From contig NW_020126834.1 in the NCBI RefSeq assembly GCF_002994745.2, positions 1 through 64,000 on the forward strand: 64,000 nt of DNA. The letters run 5' to 3'. Shown piece after piece: positions 35,994-47,952 of the stretch; positions within the stretch are counted from its first letter, which is position 1, and every line of letters begins with the position of its first letter. The notes under the pieces are model-generated. The model had not been told where the DNA came from, did not search any database, and saw only the letters and a list, made by a program, of their open reading frames with translations. A program made the position numbers and the translations under genes. Source of the stretch: Rosa chinensis (lineage: Eukaryota > Streptophyta > Magnoliopsida > Rosales > Rosaceae).

Positions 35994-36253
35994 TACACAA
36001 GGTCTTTTAGATCAAACATTACCATCTCTAGCACTGCTTCTTCTCCTGGCTATTCCTTAAGAGGTAATAAGTAGTACCATTTCCCTTTTCTGACTATCTC
36101 TCAGAAGCTAGCTCACAACTTCTTCTACGTGTTATGTAGATGAATTGACCCTGCAACTTACTCATCACCATGACCCTCAAAGGTAACACTTTTTATGATG
36201 ATGAACTTTAGGATGTTACTTGTTCAAATTGTAACTTTGTGTGTTTCTTGTAG
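35994..36253 (+). other. Host-like spacer
   Basis: No gene recognised. A possible short exon ends ATGACCCTCAAAG (about 36170-36182), followed by a GT...TAG interval of about 70 bp up to 36253. That makes an alternative reading of 36254 as an exon start rather than a transposon end. Confidence 0.25.
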
Positions 36254-37129
36254 CACTACAACAAGGTCTGGCTACATAGTGGGAGGCTTTATCCCAGATG
36301 GGTTGCTTTACATCAAAGTGGTCTTGCAATGAAGAATTTGGTTTTTTTTTTTTAAATGGATGTACATTGTGGTTTGTTCTGTCTCTAATTCTAAGAAGGT
36401 TCTGACAGGGATGTAATTGATTCATTTTTTTTTCAAGCCTTGATTGTTTTTGTGGAGATGTGGTCTAAAAGTTTAGGATTGTTCACATCTGGTAAAATTC
36501 TGAAGCATAGAGAATTGACATTTTGTGAAAGCTTAGGTACTAGTTATTAGTAGTTTTGTTTGCTCATGTGTAAGTTGCTGAATATCAAGGATCAATGGTA
36601 ATCTATGATTTGGAGCTCCGAATTAATTGCAAATCATGCGTAGTGCTCTTCTATGTAGTCATGTGCTGTAGCCTGTAGCCTGTGGGTCCTTTATGGTCTA
36701 TACATTATGTTTCACTTCTCCATTGTCCCTCTTCAATTTTGTATATATCTTTGTCTTTGCAGTTATTAGTGACTATGATTATGTATTTTCTGAGAATGGT
36801 CTTATGGCTTACAAAGATGGGAAGCTCATTGGCACCCAGGAATGACAAACTTAGTATGATAATAGAAAACAAGTTTCACGTTCATGGCAATGTGCTGCTT
36901 AAGTGATTTTTCTTTGAGATATCAATCAACCATGTGAAAGTTGATATCTTAAGCATCATGTGGCAAAAAAGATGTTTTGATTGTAATCATGATCCTTTGC
37001 TAGATTAATGTATGGCTGAGAACATAAGGAAACAAAATCTATTGATTGGTATCCCAAATCTGAACAAGTATGTATTGTTAACATAAAACCTTTTCTCAAA
37101 GAAAAAAGAACAAAAAGCAAGTGGATACT

Positions 37130-39098
37130 TGATAGGAGCATTTAATGTGATATTTTAATAGTAATCCTCCACATTTGCTAGTTAATTCCTTAACTGAATC
37201 GATTTTAATTCAATTTCTATTTTAGTACATTGGAGTAAAAGAGGTGAAATGAGCGTTAGTCCATAATTACCTGGAAATGATGGAGAAAAATGGAAATGTA
37301 CTAAAAGATCAATTTTACACATATTCCTACTCCGCTAGGAGAAACCAAGCCAAGCAAAAAGAAGGAGCGGCCGCTGACCAAATGAACTTCAAATGAGCTG
37401 AAACCTTCCAGATCCATTCTAGACACCCAAGGATCATTTCTTATGAAGAGTGCCAGAGAAAAATAGATGGAAGGCCTTCAAACAATCAGCCCAATTTTCT
37501 ACAGAAGCAAAACCGGAAAACTGGACCTGTAAGAGGTCCAGCCAGCATTTCCGGCCGAACCACATGGATGAAGCTCTGAAAATTTGTCAGGATGATCTAC
37601 ACTCATAGTGAAATTTCATAGAAGTCGAAGGCATAAATGAAGTCTTGTTGGAGAATAATTGAAGGAATAAAGGGAAGAAACTGACCTGAAAACAGCTCAA
37701 CACCACATTCATTTCCCACCCACATGAAGAAAGCTAGATGCTTTTCTCTTTCCTTGATATTTTTTTCTACAACTCTTTAATAATCATCATCACTTCCATG
37801 TTGCGCACCTTCATGCTTGCTTCATTTCATCATTTCTCTTTCTTTTCCATATTTTACAAATCACTTTCATACTCCACTTCATTATTTTCTTCCACTCATC
37901 ATTTCACTCTTCTTTTCTCCCTATATAAACACCTTCTCCTCTCATTCTAAAACATTCCTTCATCCATTCCATCTCCTTGTCTCACCATTTCCTCTCCATT
38001 TCCTTAGTCACCATTCCTATATAACATTCTTCATCCATCTCATCTTCTGTCTCTCCATTTCCTTTCCATTTTCCTTCTCCATTCTCTAGTTGCAAAGTTC
38101 TGCGTTTTCAAGCAAGAGAGGAAGAAGAAGAAGGAGCCGTGAAGATCATATCCTCCATCATCCACCTTGAAGGCTGCTTCCAAATTCAAGATCCACCATC
38201 TAGCTCTCCATCTCCATCTCCACTCACGTGTAATTCGTTCCTTTTCCTTGTAACCTTTTGGTTTCCTTGTTTGATTTCGTATGAACTTGTTTCTAGTTAA
38301 CCTAAGTTAGGCAAATTTAAGCCCAATTTCTATGTTTAAATAAAGTTTCGAATTCTATAATTGTGATTCAAGTTGCTTATGTGAGTTTGTTCGATTAATT
38401 TGCTTACAGAAAACTTTTATATGTTACTTATTTGGGTCGACACTTATAGGATTTGCATGTAATTGGTGCTAGGTTAAGAACATGAATCGACTTTTCGTTT
38501 TGTGTAACTTGAATCAAAAGTAGTAAAGGTTCTGGACAAGATCGAATTTAATTGAAGAGGATTGCAATTAGGTGACTTTTCCATAACTAGTTGTACACTG
38601 AGTTGATAGCCTTTCTCTATGTCTAATGCATGAACATGTCATGATTGACTAGCTTTCTAGGGCTTGATGCATTGATAGAATTAATCTAGGTGCTTTCGCT
38701 TAGGTTAATTAGCATTGAAAAGTAAAATATGGGAAATCATTTGCTTCGATGTTTCACATGATCAACTCCTCTCTCATGACTTGGAAGAACAATTATAGGG
38801 TTGAATCGAATTTGATTACATGGAATTGATTTTGATCTTTGTTCCTTGCGTTCCACCCTTGTATATATGTTTTTACGTTTTCTTTATTTTATTAATTTTA
38901 ATTTTAATTTAAGAATCCTAAACCCCCCTATTTTGTTCACTGTATATATTATTCTTTATTTTATTTTTGTAAATAATACTTTTCTTATTTGTTTCACAAT
39001 GACAGGTGTACCCTCAATCCCCGGAATAGAACATCCCTATTTGCTATACTACTAACGATATTCAGGGTTAAATTGCGTGCTTGCTTTGAGCGGCATCA
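37130..39098 (+). mobile_element. Family A solo LTR, TSD ATACT
   Basis: 1969 bp from TGATAGGAGC to GGCATCA with perfect ATACT at 37125-37129 and 39099-39103. It matches family A LTRs along its length (AAGCCTTCAAACAATCAGCC-type block near 37470, CCCTCAATCCCCGGAATAGA near 39010). No internal region is left, so LTR-LTR recombination removed the element. It lies in the intron between phosphomannomutase exon remnants one and two. Confidence 0.9.
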
Positions 39099-39103
39099 AT
39101 ACT

Positions 39104-41299
39104 CTTCTAGCAAGATAAATATATCCATGATACAATCTTATTCTATGGATTCTTTTAGTTCATTTTGTGGAAATGTGATGATCTGTGGCCAAAAGAAGGT
39201 CAGGTACCTATTAGATTGAGGTAGTCATCTGCTGTAGCCTGTAGCCTGTAGCCTGTGCGTTCTTTATGGTCCATACTAATGTTCACTTCTCCATTGTCCT
39301 CTTCAGTTTTGTTTCTATTTGTTTGAAATTTTTCACTTTCCAAGAGTGAAATGCATTAGCTAGGTTTAGATGCTCACTAATGATTATGGTTATGATAGGA
39401 TCCACGACAGTGTTGTATTCTTTTTCCATTTCCTGAATGTATTTGATAAATACCAGACTAATGGGTTTTGTGTTTTCATTTTTAGAGCTTGAAGTCACAT
39501 CTTGCAGATGATAAGCTCAAGGTAAAACGTATCCCCATTGTATTGTTGTTGAAACTGAAAAATCACGAGTCCAAAATTACATGGGTGGTCTTTCAAATAA
39601 ATCAGAAAATGGGAGCCAACTACAACGTTGGTGCACAATTACATGCTCATACAACCAGTTGTGAAAAACAAAAGAAATACATTCATTGGTAAGCTCGTAG
39701 AAGTTGTTAAGATTTGACCGAGTTCAAATCACATGAAAATGAGATATGCTGCTATTCAATTTTGTTGGCTTTGAAAAATCAAACGTGAAGCAAACAAGAA
39801 CACATTGCTACTCAAAAAAGTCAAACTACAGTGGAGATAAGCTTCTCATTCAAATCAAATACAAAGTCTGGGGGCTATCACATATCCAACTACATGCTAT
39901 AAAAATGTAGCAACGTTAAACACAGGGAAGGAGGTGAAAGAGGTAATCATAGGGCATATTCTGCTGAAACAGAGAGTGAATTTTAAAGAGATCCATCACA
40001 AGTCAAGCTCCAAGATAGAAGTTCAGGTATACTTCACGTCCATGTATGCTTCTCTTCTTGATAGGGAACATGTCGTCAAGCACACTTGCTTCAAACAAAA
40101 AAGGGGCTGTTCATGAACAACTATACCTTTTGTTGGCTACCGGAAAAAACTATGTCGTTATGAATGGCCGAGTTTCCGAGCTTCCTTGAGATCTCGATTC
40201 TCCTAAATAAGACTAATACAATCGTTCAAGAACGGCCGGGGTCTAATACAATATGGTTGGTGCAATTTTCAGGCTTGGAACATAAGCCATCATGTACAAC
40301 TGAGTCCAATGCCAATTATGCACAGAAAATTGCTGTAAAATCACATTCACCTCCTCTCAAAATAAATGAAACCAACCACCACCAAGGAGCTTTCCAGCCT
40401 TCTGTCTTCCCATTCACCCTGATAATAAAATGGCCTCACACCATTTCCAAACATTCCATACAAAACCCAAAAAAAAAAACCACACCAAGCAAATGTCAAA
40501 CTCTTGGCGGTGAAAAGCTTGGTGGAGGAACAATTAAGGCCTGCATACAAATATAAAAGCAATTGTCAAAGTGTGGATGCAAGTTAATTAGAAGACAAGG
40601 CTCAGATGCTCAGAATCAAACAAAGAATGATTAAAATATTTCTTGTTGAGACGGCGGTTTAATTAGTAAGAGACAACATAATGGAAATAAGCTTTGTTTC
40701 TAGAACCAGTACCATACATGATAACAAGAAGACAAAGCTTAATTGTTTAGACAAAATTTCATCTTGAACTTGCTGTATGTCGGCAAGTATATATAGTTGA
40801 ATATTTGAAGGTGGTGTACAAGGTCAACAAGAAAACAAAACGCAACTCTAATGATTATGTTGGTAAATAGAGCATATTCCAAACAAGGGGTCGCACCATC
40901 TTTCTGCACACCAATTGATCGACCAACTGCTGTAATGGAAGTTTGAACCTATAGCAGCAAACTTAGGAAGTCACTGTCAATGCAAGGTCACAAGTGCTCA
41001 TCGTCAAGATCCAGTGTTCACCTGTCAAGAAGGGATGAAAGGTTGAGAGAATGGGAGTACAGTACTGAAGATCGAGGACAGACACAGAAGTAGAATTAAG
41101 TGGTGGAGTCCTCCATTTTATGGAGATACAGGGACATGTTCTCTTCTCCAATTGGGCTAAGGAAGTCGGTATGCATCTCCAATTCCCGCTCGAGCTGACG
41201 ATCACCCCAAGTTTCTCTCGACCTTATCAAATCTGCTAGAGTGAGATGAGGGATTATCGTTGTGGTTTGAGATGTTCTAGAGATGCATTGTTTGGCTTC
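39104..41299. other. Intronic and unassigned DNA
   Basis: 39229-39312 duplicates 36658-36745 (see findings). The exon remnant 39486-39521 lies here. From 39522 to about 41299 I see no gene or transposon that I can name; the frame 40164-40556 has no recognisable feature. Confidence 0.3.
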
Positions 41300-42446
41300 T
41301 ACTAGGTGCAGGTGTAAAGCCCAAATGCGTGCCCAAGGAAACTGTCTATTGGGTAGATTACTGGGCCATAGAGACTAAGCCTGAAGAAAGAGCATGGGTG
41401 TACAAATCACTTTCTTACCTGGGCTAACAGAAACAAAAGCCTAGAATAAATGTGTTGTCCGGATCACTTTGAAGCTCAGGCCTGATTAATTTGTTCGCCG
41501 ACAAGAGCATATGCAACATAAGCCCATTTTCAAATCTTGGGCCCTATAAAGCTCAGTACATCAGGATCCTAGATCAAATCAACAGACACTCTACAAGCGG
41601 ATGTCTACAAAAGAAATACATTTGACGATTCAAAAATATATACATCCGTCGAACAAAAAAGTTGCTACAAAGCCAGAAATACCAATTCTTATGAACTACG
41701 GTCGGTTTGATCCCACAATGGGTACGTAGGCAATCTAGCGACCCACTAGATGCAACCACAATTTCAATCGAATCCCTGACTCCACCAGTCAAATTCACAC
41801 AGATCCAAACAGAATCTCTGACTCCAACATCAAATTCAGCCAGTCCTAAATTGAATCACCGACTCCAGTCAAATTCTCCCAACACCAGAAATACAAATTC
41901 ACAAGAACTACAACGGTTTGATCCCTCCTTGAGGGTACGTAGGCAATCTAGCGACCCACTAGATGTAACCTCAAGTCCAAACAAAATCCCTGACTCCCTG
42001 GTTCATTCAATTCGAATCCTTGACCTCATCAGTCAAATTTCTCCAAATACCAAGAAACGTCATAACCTTTCCAAACAGATCCAAAATAAATCAAATCCCT
42101 GGTTCACTTACACCAAATTCGTCCAAACAGTATTCCTATTCCAAAAAGCCATACCCTCCAATGGATCATTTACCCATTGGAATTCTTGAACTATGAATGG
42201 CTTGATCCCTCTACAAGGGTACGTAGGCAACCCATTCAGACATCCGGGTGTAGCCACAAAAACAAACAAACACACACATCCACAATTGGTTTCTTCATTA
42301 ATGGAATCAGAGGGTGTTTCCCTATACCAAGAGATTGCAATTAAGAGACGCATTCTGTCTTGAATGGGTCGAACCCGAAATAATTAAAACTCTATTCACT
42401 AAATGAATATGAATGGAATTATGTTGGGTGATATTTTCGCTCACTG
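41300..42446 (+). mobile_element. Tat-like (family D-related) LTR in a phosphomannomutase intron
   Basis: Three copies of a block GGTTTGATCCC...GGGTACGTAGGCAA occur at 41704-41752, 41915-41965 and 42199-42248. They are related to the blocks in the family D LTR at 14450 and 14690 read on the opposite strand. The right part (AAACTCTATT... then TTTTCGCTCAC near 42433-42443) resembles the end of that LTR. CCCTATAAAGC (about 41541) may be the TATA. Exact edges and TSD were not found. No internal region, so probably a solo LTR. Confidence 0.5.
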
Positions 42447-42675
42447 TGTGTACTTTTTACTGAACAATTGTGCTGGCTTCTGTACTTCGAAGAGACCTAA
42501 GGAAGTCTGAAGCACTGTTTTGAAATAGGTTTGTTTATAATTGTGCAGGAATTTATCAATTTTACACTTGATAAAGAGGTTACACTATATTGCTGACTTG
42601 GACATACCGATAAAGAGGTTAGTGGAGTGGGGAACCTTTGCTAAAGCTTAACCTATGTATGGTAAAACTTATACT

Positions 42676-42798
42676 CATTTTTAATTATAACTATAGGGTA
42701 CATTTATTGAGTTCCAAAGTGGGATGATTAATGTAATTCATTTTTAATTATAACTATAGGGTACATTCATTGAGTTTTGAAGTGGGATGATTAATGTA
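42676..42798 (+). repeat. 63-bp tandem duplication at a phosphomannomutase exon edge
   Basis: Units 42676-42738 and 42739-42798 both read CATTTTTAATTATAACTATAG followed by the start of the exon (GTFIEF.SGMINV). The first copy keeps the frame, with Gln for the usual Arg. The second has TGA at that codon. Confidence 0.88.
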
Positions 42799-43479
42799 TC
42801 ACCAATTGGGCGAAACTGTAGCCAAGAGGAAAGAGATGAATTTGAAAAATATGACAAGGTTAGATACTTATGCAACAAAATATTTAAACTGTTATTTCAT
42901 TTAATTCTTTATAAATCATCACATTGGTTTGCAGTTTCACAACGTACACCTGAAAATGGTTTCTATCATTCGTGAGAAGTTTGCTCACTTTAACCTAACA
43001 TTTTCAGTTAGGACAGATAAGCTTAATGTCAGTGACAGATGATATTCATTTATGCTTGGTAGCATCCAAGTAGCAACTGGTATTGAGTAAATGAATTTAT
43101 AATGCAGAATGGTGAAGGTCATCATTTCAGAGGAAGATATATCAAAGCACATCAATTACAACTGTTATATGTGACAAGTTGCATAAGCTTGTCTATGTTT
43201 CTCTTGGATTTTGTTGTCATGGAAGTACTGAAATTGTTTTAGGATTTTAAATTAGTTTCAAGGACATGTACTTGTGAACATGATGAATAAGTGATAATGT
43301 GGATCAATGTATTTAGTTTAATACAATTTCTATTATATAGAATTTGATTAGTATTGGAGTTTCATGTTCAGCTAGTTATTGTTTGATAGCTATTGTAATA
43401 GACCAAAATAAAAAGCTTATGAGATAAACATTTTTTTTTCTAATAACCAAAACTTTAGTGGCCTTAAAGTTAATTTGGT

Positions 43480-43770
43480 CACTGATATAAGCATGTGACT
43501 TGGGCTTTAGTGACCAAATCATGTGTTTTAGTGTCTAGATTTGTTACTTTTAGTGAGGAACTTTGTGGTCACTAATTCTATAATGATTTGTGACCAAATA
43601 ATCTTGGTCACTAAATTTTTTTATATTAGTGACCAACAACCATACTTTAATCACTAAAGAGAATTAGTGACGAGTCTATAGTGACCACTCTGTGACCAAC
43701 AATATTTGGTCACTAATCATATATAGTGACCAAATTGAATATTTCAGTGACCACTATAGTGGTCATTAAT
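43480..43770. repeat. CACTA subterminal repeats
   Basis: About eleven copies of TTGGTCACT / AGTGACCAA in both orientations, ending a few bases before the CACTACAACAA terminus. Such arrays are typical transposase-binding regions of CACTA elements. Confidence 0.7.
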
Positions 43771-43792
43771 GCTAGGTTTTGTTGTAGTGTAG

Positions 43793-45289
43793 CCTTGAAG
43801 TCCGGTATATCTGGAATCTGAAAAAGGGGAGTCAGCCCCAAATCTAGGGCTCCGTTGCAGTGTGGATGACTCCCCACTACTTTAAAACCCAGAAACTCAG
43901 AAAAATAACTCCAAACCCAGAAAATATAATCATCGTCCTACCAATTTCTACCATTTCTTCACACAAATTCAACATATAGTGAATAGATTTAGTGCGACAA
44001 ACAACAGCACAAAAGCCAAAAAAAACCCAAAATCTCAAAAACAAGAGAAACCCCAGAAAGACGCAAACCAGAAACCAAACAAAAAAAAACAGAGTAACTA
44101 CAAAACAAGAACGAATTCTTACCCTGTCGTACTGCGGTCGCTCGGCCGGCTTAGCTCTCCTCAAATTCAACTTAAGCCTCTCATCCCTCTTCTCCACAAC
44201 AACAGCGACAGAAACCAGGGCAAAATTTTTCCACAGTTTTTTTCACAGAACTGGCAGAATGGAGAAGAGGAACAGAGGTTTTCCCTCTTAAATTCAACTC
44301 ATGCTAAATCACAACCGTTGGCAGCGAAGGGTCGCTAACTGTTGGATCGCTCCACGTGTCCCACTATCTCCCTTCGCTCCTTGGATACGCAAACCGTCAG
44401 AGTCGAAGCGACGAACATTTATTACCCTCTCTGGATTCTATGCGCCACATGTCTCGCATGCACCGTGAACCGCATCAGGTAACAGAGGCTCAAGCCCTCC
44501 CATGCACCCCAACGGGTACCAGAGGCTCAAACCCTCCCATGAACCCTAGCGGGTACAAGAGGCTCAAGCCCTCCCATGCACCCCAACGGGTACAAGAGGC
44601 TCAAGCCCTTCCATGAATCCCAACGGGTACACAAACCTCTATCCTACCCCACCGGGTTATGTCGGGTGCATTGTAGAGTAACTACCTGTAGAGCAACCCG
44701 ATCAAGACATCTCTTGCACTCGAACTTGGGGGATTCCCTACAGGCACATTAGTGCCAAACCTTGTGCCTAAATTTACCAAGTCCCCACCCAAGAAACATC
44801 TTGAACGGGAACTTGAGGGACTTGTACATACTGATTGATATTTCACTAGGTTTTGGCACTATCAACTGGGGCTGTAGGAATACCCAAGTACCATACCATG
44901 GGCCGGGTTCACAACCCACCATGATGGTGCTCATCAGGGACGACACCTCGGACACTAAGGACCTCGGACCTGGCCAGCACAGTCCCTCCAAGTACACACC
45001 AGAAAGTTGATATAACTACAAAAGGACAACCTGCGTCCCACATCGAAGAGATGGGAAACACCTTTCCCATGCTTGAGTATTAAAGATCAACACAACCACC
45101 TTTTCTAGGTAATAAGTAATAACTCCTTTCCTTTTACTATTACTCAATCCATTTTATATTGAGAACCTCACTCTAGCATCGGAGAGGTATAAATTGGCAG
45201 GTACGGTTTATTCCTCTAACATTGTGTTACTAGTACATGATTCAGGAGTTGGATCGGTACCCCAAGCGGTATAGCATTCTGTGTGAAAA
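43793..45289. other. Unassigned DNA, partly LTR-like
   Basis: A minus-strand exon-like frame (about 44105-44230: EKRDERLKLNLRRAKPAERP) is followed by GGTAAG, a fair splice donor; I cannot name it. 45040-45240 contains GAGAACCTCACTCTAGCATCGG and TGGCAGGTACGG, wording common in Tat-like LTRs of plants. No complete gene. Confidence 0.3.
44484..44631 (+). repeat. 37-bp tandem repeat, four copies
   Basis: Units start at 44484, 44521, 44558 and 44595, each AGAGGCTCAA(G/A)CCCT...GGGTAC(A/C). Length is constant and only a few bases differ. Because 37 is not a multiple of 3, the four units read in rotating frames and are unlikely to encode a protein repeat. Confidence 0.92.
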
Positions 45290-45294
45290 CCCGG

Positions 45295-47643
45295 TGTTGG
45301 TTGCATCACGAGTATGAAAATATGTGCAAATTTGTGTGACGTTACCTACTCCCAAGATTAGGAGGTCAAGTTTTAGTAAAGGGGAAAAGTAAGAGTATTG
45401 TACCCAAGGGAACTCTACCCTAACTAGATCACCGCAAAAAGAATCCTAGAAAGCACATGCCAGTCTATCTTTTTACAAATTAATAGTCTCGGCCCTTTGG
45501 AAGCCAAAACTATCAATAATGATATTTACAATGGTAAAGTGGTGAATCGACTTTGTTGATTTTAATTTCTATAAAGTAAAATAAGTTGCAAAAAAATAAA
45601 CTAAGCTAATAAAATAAAATAAAATAGAGACTTTGATCAATAATATAAATAGGAGCATAGGTTTTGCACCTAGCCTCCCTCATGCATATAATGTAACCCA
45701 TTTTCTAATAATAACATGCGTTGATAAATTCCCCCTCGGTTTTTGCTTGAGAAACCAAGATACCAACTAATCATGCAACCTAACTATGTCGCTAGAGCAA
45801 AGCTAGATCACACAACCTTAGTCCCATTTACATTCACTAAAACATAAAAGGGCTTTGATGTCGTAAAGCCTAAGGCCTCTCGACTCTTAAACTCATGGCA
45901 CCAAGCATTACTTTTAAGGTAAGGACCCAAGCAATCTAGTTCTTCCAGTAAGAATAAGCTAGACCACCACTGTATTAGCTACACATGCTTGTTGGTTACA
46001 AAAGATTGTCAAGCTTAAGTTTATGATTTCATTAATTCCTACAACATGCTTCTAGGTGACAAATCCAAAAACAAAAGTAAGAAAGCATTAAAGTAAAGTA
46101 GCTAAAGGATTCAAAACATGCATATTCATCAAAACACGGCATCACACTATTTTATACATGAGTTTGGCTAGGGCTAAGGCCTAGCCCCAATTTATTCTAC
46201 TCACAACTCATAGTTACATACATCAAATTAGCCCTTGCCCCAAATTTTTCTACTCACAACCCATAGTTACATACATCAAACCCATAAACATAATAACATA
46301 AAGCAAAAGAGAAGAAGAGTGGACAAAGTGGTTGGTTACCAAACTAGCTCCCCTTGATGCAAAACTAGTGAGAGATATTTCAAAGTATGGAAATTTCGGT
46401 TTTCTCAAACCCAAATTGCCATACAAATCCACAAAGCTCTTAGAAACTTGAAGAACAAAGGCTTGAAATGATGAAACTAAGGTGTGATTTCAAAGATGTA
46501 AAGGATCTTCGGTTTTTGGTAAAAACCCAAGACACTTTACACTTTTCTCTACACAAAAGCTAAACTAAACTACCTAAAAGATGAAGAACTATGGAAAATG
46601 GAGAGGAAATGGAGAGAGAAAGGAGATGAAATGGATGAAGGAATACATGAAAACGTCCAAAGTGAGGGGATGGTGTTTTTATAGGCCAAAAGTGATGAAT
46701 GGAGGGTGGAGATCAAAGGAAATGAAGGGCTAGATGTGATTGACAAATGTGTAAGCACAAAATGTGGATCATATCTAGTCTTTAATTCCACATAAAAATG
46801 ACCTATAAAGCCCATAGATATTTTGGTGGAGGAGAAAAAGTAAGGGCAGAATGGTCATTGTGTAGGGGAACAAGGTATTAAATGGAAGACAAAGGTGTAA
46901 GGTGTAAGGTGTAAGGTGTAAGAATGAGACCACTTGTCATCTTTCAAATTTTGAATTTCAAAATAACCTAGACCTAAAGTTTTCCCACCTAAAGTATCTA
47001 ACCCTAGTCAAATCTTCCTTGTCCTCCACACATGTTCTCAGCCGGACAACTCGGCCGGAAATGTCTTGAATCCAGCGTCGACCACCGTTGACCCATTTTT
47101 TGTCCGTTTGCGCACTTTCTTCTCCTTTCTTCCTTCAATTGAATCTCCACCGAGAGTTTGGAATTGGCCTTTTACTTATTCATAAAAAATTTCCTCAATG
47201 AGTTTAGATAATCCAAGTAAAATTTCAGAGCTTAGTTCACAGTGGTTGGGCTGGAACTGCTTACGGAATCGGTACAGGTCTGATTTTACAGTTTTTGTCT
47301 TCTAGTTAGAAATTGGGCCAAGCTTTTGAAGGCCTTACACTCTAAACTAGCTTTGCACTCTTCATACGAAATGATCCTTAGGATGTCTAGAATGAATCTG
47401 GAGAGTTTAAACTTATTTAGAGTTCATTTGGTTAGTCTTCCACTCATCCTTCCTCACCTATCTCGGTTTCTCCTAGACGGAGTAGGAAAAGGTTCTAAGA
47501 TTAACTTTTTAGTGCATTTCCATTCTTCTCTATGGTTTCTTAGCATGATAAGGAAAACATAATAAATATATATAAATAAACACAAAGGTTAAGCAAAAAT
47601 GCAAGATTAGGGGGATAATTACTAGGTAATTAAGGACCTAACA
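45295..47643 (-). mobile_element. Family B solo LTR, TSD CCCGG/CCTGG
   Basis: 2349 bp. Read on the minus strand it starts TGTTAGGTCCTTAATT and ends ACCAACA. Flanks are CCCGG (45290-45294) and CCTGG (47644-47648), a 5-bp duplication with one C-to-T change. It is homologous along its length to the plus-strand copy at 47953-50278. A short GTGTAAG repeat occurs at 46888-46921. A block near 47270-47430 is shared with family A LTRs. Confidence 0.85.
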
Positions 47644-47952
47644 CCTGGAGAAATCCACCAGAAACAATGGGTACTCCAAGAAGCGAGGTTGAGAGAAGGG
47701 GATTACTGGACTCGGAGGCGCTTGGGCTAGCGAAGAAGCCGCTTCCCCTCTAGTGGTAGATGGACCTGCTCCTTGGCTAGAAGGAACAGTGGTTCTCGAG
47801 CGAATTTATGAACATGACATATTTAAGAACTCAACCAAGTAAGGGAAACCTAGTGATGCGGTTGAATCTTGATTACCAGTCGTGATGCTGTGGGTTCATC
47901 CTCTTCCCAATTGTCTCCTGAGAGGTCAAGTCGACTTCGTTTGCTGGCCTAA
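47644..47952 (-). other. 309-bp host spacer between inverted family B LTRs
   Basis: The minus strand resumes open text (ASKRSRLDLSGDNWEEDEP) that may continue the plant-mobile-domain pseudogene once the LTR at 47953-50278 is removed. No other feature. Confidence 0.4.

Larger units (their letters stand above)
36763..43028 (+). pseudogene. PMM: Phosphomannomutase gene fragment, non-functional
   Basis: Phosphomannomutase converts mannose-6-phosphate to mannose-1-phosphate for GDP-mannose and ascorbate synthesis in the cytosol. Five consecutive exon remnants are seen: 36763-36839 ([12 protein letters not shown]...KDGKLIGTQ), 39486-39521 (SLKSHLADDKLK), 42549-42618 (EFINFTL...YIADLDIPIKR), 42760-42858 ([20 protein letters not shown]) and 42935-43028 ([18 protein letters not shown]). 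The first exons with the DVDGT catalytic motif and the last ones are absent. Damage: the first donor is GA rather than GT, exon three has a 13-bp insertion, exon four has an in-frame TGA at 42778-42780 replacing the Arg of FRSGM, and the last exon has small deletions. A solo LTR and a Tat-like LTR sit in its introns. It is a host pseudogene or a fragment captured by the candidate CACTA element. Confidence 0.92.
36254..43789. mobile_element. Candidate CACTA element carrying phosphomannomutase exons
   Basis: The right end reads GTTGTAGTG at 43781-43789, i.e. CACTACAACAAAACCTAGC on the minus strand, preceded by dense subterminal repeats. The only matching opposite terminus is CACTACAACAAGGTCTGGC at 36254, in which all four differences over 19 bases are transitions. 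Both are flanked by TAG (36251-36253 and 43790-43792), the 3-bp duplication size of CACTA elements. Inside lie broken phosphomannomutase exons and two later LTR insertions, but no transposase, so it would be non-autonomous. The weak point is that the left side lacks the subterminal repeats. If the left end is chance, the right terminus belongs to a truncated element. Confidence 0.45.

Noticed and set aside
37738..38089. Ser/Phe/His-rich frames
   Set aside because: CT-rich LTR leader sequence read by chance; the same occurs at 52180-52524, 54592-54843 and 61253-61498.
36763..43028. Functional phosphomannomutase gene
   Set aside because: Missing the catalytic first exons and the last exons, with a stop, a 13-bp insertion and a bad splice donor.
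43877..44197. Membrane protein on the minus strand
   Set aside because: The hydrophobic part follows a likely splice donor and is probably intron read-through.
44484..44631. CRISPR-like array
   Set aside because: Units are directly abutting with no spacers, and the genome is plant nuclear.
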